DNA of 64,000 nucleotides, from NCBI GenBank assembly GCA_949295915.1, contig CASFNB010000009.1:1-64000 (forward strand), written 5' to 3'. A program made the position numbers and the translations under genes. Of this stretch, positions 63,501-64,000 are shown one piece after another (position 1 is the first letter of the stretch; each line of letters opens with the position of its first letter). The stretch comes from an uncultured Pseudomonadota bacterium (GTDB taxonomy: Bacteria > Pseudomonadota > Alphaproteobacteria > RF32 > CAG-239). The notes under the pieces were generated by a model that was given only the letters and a program-made list of their open reading frames with translations, did not search any database and was not told where the DNA came from.

Positions 63501-64000
63501 TCCGGCATTGATAAAGCAATAGGCGACAAGAACTTTTCCAAAAAAGATAATTAACTCATTAGTCATGGAAGAAGGTTCGACATTGGCAAGAGAAGAGACT
63601 TTTCTCAAAGCCCAAAAAGCAACCCAAATAGCACTGCCGAGAAGGAGGAGTTTATTACCGGCTTCTTTAGAAACATCATAAACCTGACTCGCGGCACGCA
63701 TAAAAGAAGCAAGAAGAACATTAACAATTTCGCAAGGGAAACAATCTCCTTGATAACGTTCTTTCAAAACATTCATACCGGGACAGGCATAACCGTTTTT
63801 GATATTGGAATTGTTAATTTGCTCTCTAAACTCAGAGTCTGTCAGATATTTCATTTCACATTCTTTTTTAGACATTCCCTGACAAACATCAGCAGCGTAA
63901 GCTGGTTGCACATAAAAACATATTGAACAGAAAAGCACAATGATTCCAGCCCAAAAGCAATTAAAAGGCGTTATCTTGAAAAATATGTTGTAAAAGCATT
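60510..64000 (-). CDS. virB6: VirB6-like polytopic protein, start beyond the right edge
   Basis: At least 1142 residues. The frame is open to the window end: codons upstream of the GTG at 63938 encode NIFFKITPFNCFWAGIIVLF, completing a normal signal sequence before QPAYA, so the true start lies outside. Cys-rich N-terminus (CPGMN, CFPCEIV), then VirB6-type helices (~60-420) and an Ala/Gly-rich, then strongly charged (Arg/Glu/Lys) C-terminal tail. VirB6 channel component, probably an older duplicate of its neighbour. The charged tail may contact cytosolic partners. Confidence 0.82.
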   Translation of the reverse strand, partial: CFYNIFFKITPFNCFWAGIIVLFCSICFYVQPAYAADVCQGMSKKECEMKYLTDSEFREQINNSNIKNGYACPGMNVLKERYQGDCFPCEIVNVLLASFMRAASQVYDVSKEAGNKLLLLGSAIWVAFWALRKVSSLANVEPSSMTNELIIFFGKVLVAYCFINAGIGTLVSYAINPILAAGADFGSAMLLETEGIDISSTPKAENQYSGPTDIVSKPVMDKILKLSEGVSNEVATNFVIGSGLTCFSIQNGLHINVIDIIDIRIPDIWLWLCGAAIWFVGFMLVLSVCYYLIDIPFKIGFAIIALPVVIGLWPFKITAGKLKSIVGIALNAAFTFLFLALSSSYAIRLISQAFSAEGDLEIEGQSYSGKEALFKAFEVDNVEYVQSLFDFTGPAFLIIIFCYIYAIKMISEITNNYPNKFDTGMTSAAGSPMHHMATAATMWTTGKISKPFKTGLSIISHQAGKAATTVTKAAANVGIGAAGAAVGAHNKFVGKMINKATSGWVKKQQASKAAADSLDKYNSLHADTDLGTKIQGKLGKLGANIGLGLANTVNRFGQSMENSGDMLMNPGKNTLDRIVSAAKAGGAEVKEAGKELGGALAETAASMTPQVLAEKLQQSEKFGKIGNAVLQTKSDMKTQAHQDFDKSVQKFGDATQTVAQSAVNTGQRLASAFSAINTGIADVRSGAAKDRLSTIAASKIKYVTSGKIITDIKNNAAASIQQMNARTAKDIERSKEQKFGWKDVGQNFKQNLHMAQADLGEAKQSFLHGNMKRNWNDLKDTVANFKKDVSDDTGIKNKYGAAAVTLTGIGLGIAAARNLGKSLKEGGDYIGEAKVDDLMSAIGKGVVRPSIALGMTLVDTTKNTVDSAYKLTEGTLLTGIGVAQTVLAPVGNLTRSAMNIGASIGDTGLAFAAAGGSVVGMAATRLNVAYQYTKYATRPAAAVIGMPFRGAGKVLGFAAKTVDNSLYAGYRAVASVGKGTMQVGNVLGQGANVLYHGVKDRTIAGQIAAKTFKSGSKTLKVAAKTLKLGRNIILAAAGEDIRGPRKENKAEREERNKQYRQQQKEKRRLEEQRRKEEQRKKERDERQREEDENWNRYEEENRRAEEEKDKRRSDKSKPRTDAGDTRTQNPPVSDNNRNKQSDNDKRRDGGKPQSPPAGSGAK

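Noticed and set aside
1-64000. tRNA, rRNA, insertion sequences, integrases, riboswitches
   Set aside because: Looked for characteristic sequences and protein motifs by eye; none convincing was found.

Overview
The window comes from an AT-rich Gram-negative bacterium. VirB-type secretion genes, a TcpQ/PilN/PilO/PilP/PilQ/PilR/PilS pilus operon, an SH3-domain exported protein and a small YPRTYP-type lipoprotein suggest an uncultured alphaproteobacterium, possibly gut- or host-associated. This lineage call is inference. No rRNA, tRNA, transposase, integrase or CRISPR array was seen.

Layout. 1-9.7 kb is mixed housekeeping and accessory DNA: a broken pentapeptide-repeat gene, a porin, an M20 peptidase, an SH3 protein, a histidine phosphatase, a nitronate-monooxygenase-like flavoprotein, a TerY-type VWA / PP2C / protein kinase triad, a 44-residue lipoprotein, a TlpA-like thioredoxin and a Gpt-like phosphoribosyltransferase. 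9.7-23.0 kb (minus strand) is a type IVb (R64 thin-pilus-like) operon: an OmpA-like envelope protein, PilL/TcpQ lipoprotein, PilN secretin, PilO, PilP, PilQ ATPase, PilR, an unusual membrane protein with a pilin domain, three PilS prepilins and, behind a terminator, a PilT/DotB-like ATPase.

23.3-50.6 kb (plus strand) is a large VirB-type type IV secretion locus: three VirB2-like pilins (the third with a ~500-residue extension), VirB3, VirB4, six exported and mostly coiled-coil proteins, VirB8a, a VirB7-like lipoprotein, VirB8b, VirB9 fused to a SPOR-like domain, a 1243-residue repeat protein, a 1682-residue VirB10 with the same 17-residue repeats, and VirB11. It ends at a bidirectional terminator.

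50.6-56.1 kb (minus strand) is an operon of unfamiliar proteins: a very acidic 906-residue protein, a 224-residue protein, a second PilN-like secretin lipoprotein and a bitopic 235-residue protein. 56.2-57.2 kb is an XRE regulator with two HTH domains and a degenerate S24-like domain. 57.3-64.0 kb (minus strand) holds two giant VirB6-like proteins; one carries a lysozyme-like domain at its N-terminus (a VirB1-VirB6 fusion) and the other runs off the right edge.

Together VirB1 (fused), B2 x3, B3, B4, B6 x2, B7, B8 x2, B9, B10 and B11 form a nearly complete secretion machine. VirD4 and a certain VirB5 are not seen in the window. The notable point is the set of departures from the textbook machine: the VirB10 scaffold divided over two giant repeat proteins, domain fusions that bind or cut peptidoglycan, an adhesin-like pilin, and a second secretin next to the VirB genes. 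This is the best candidate for an undescribed system here.
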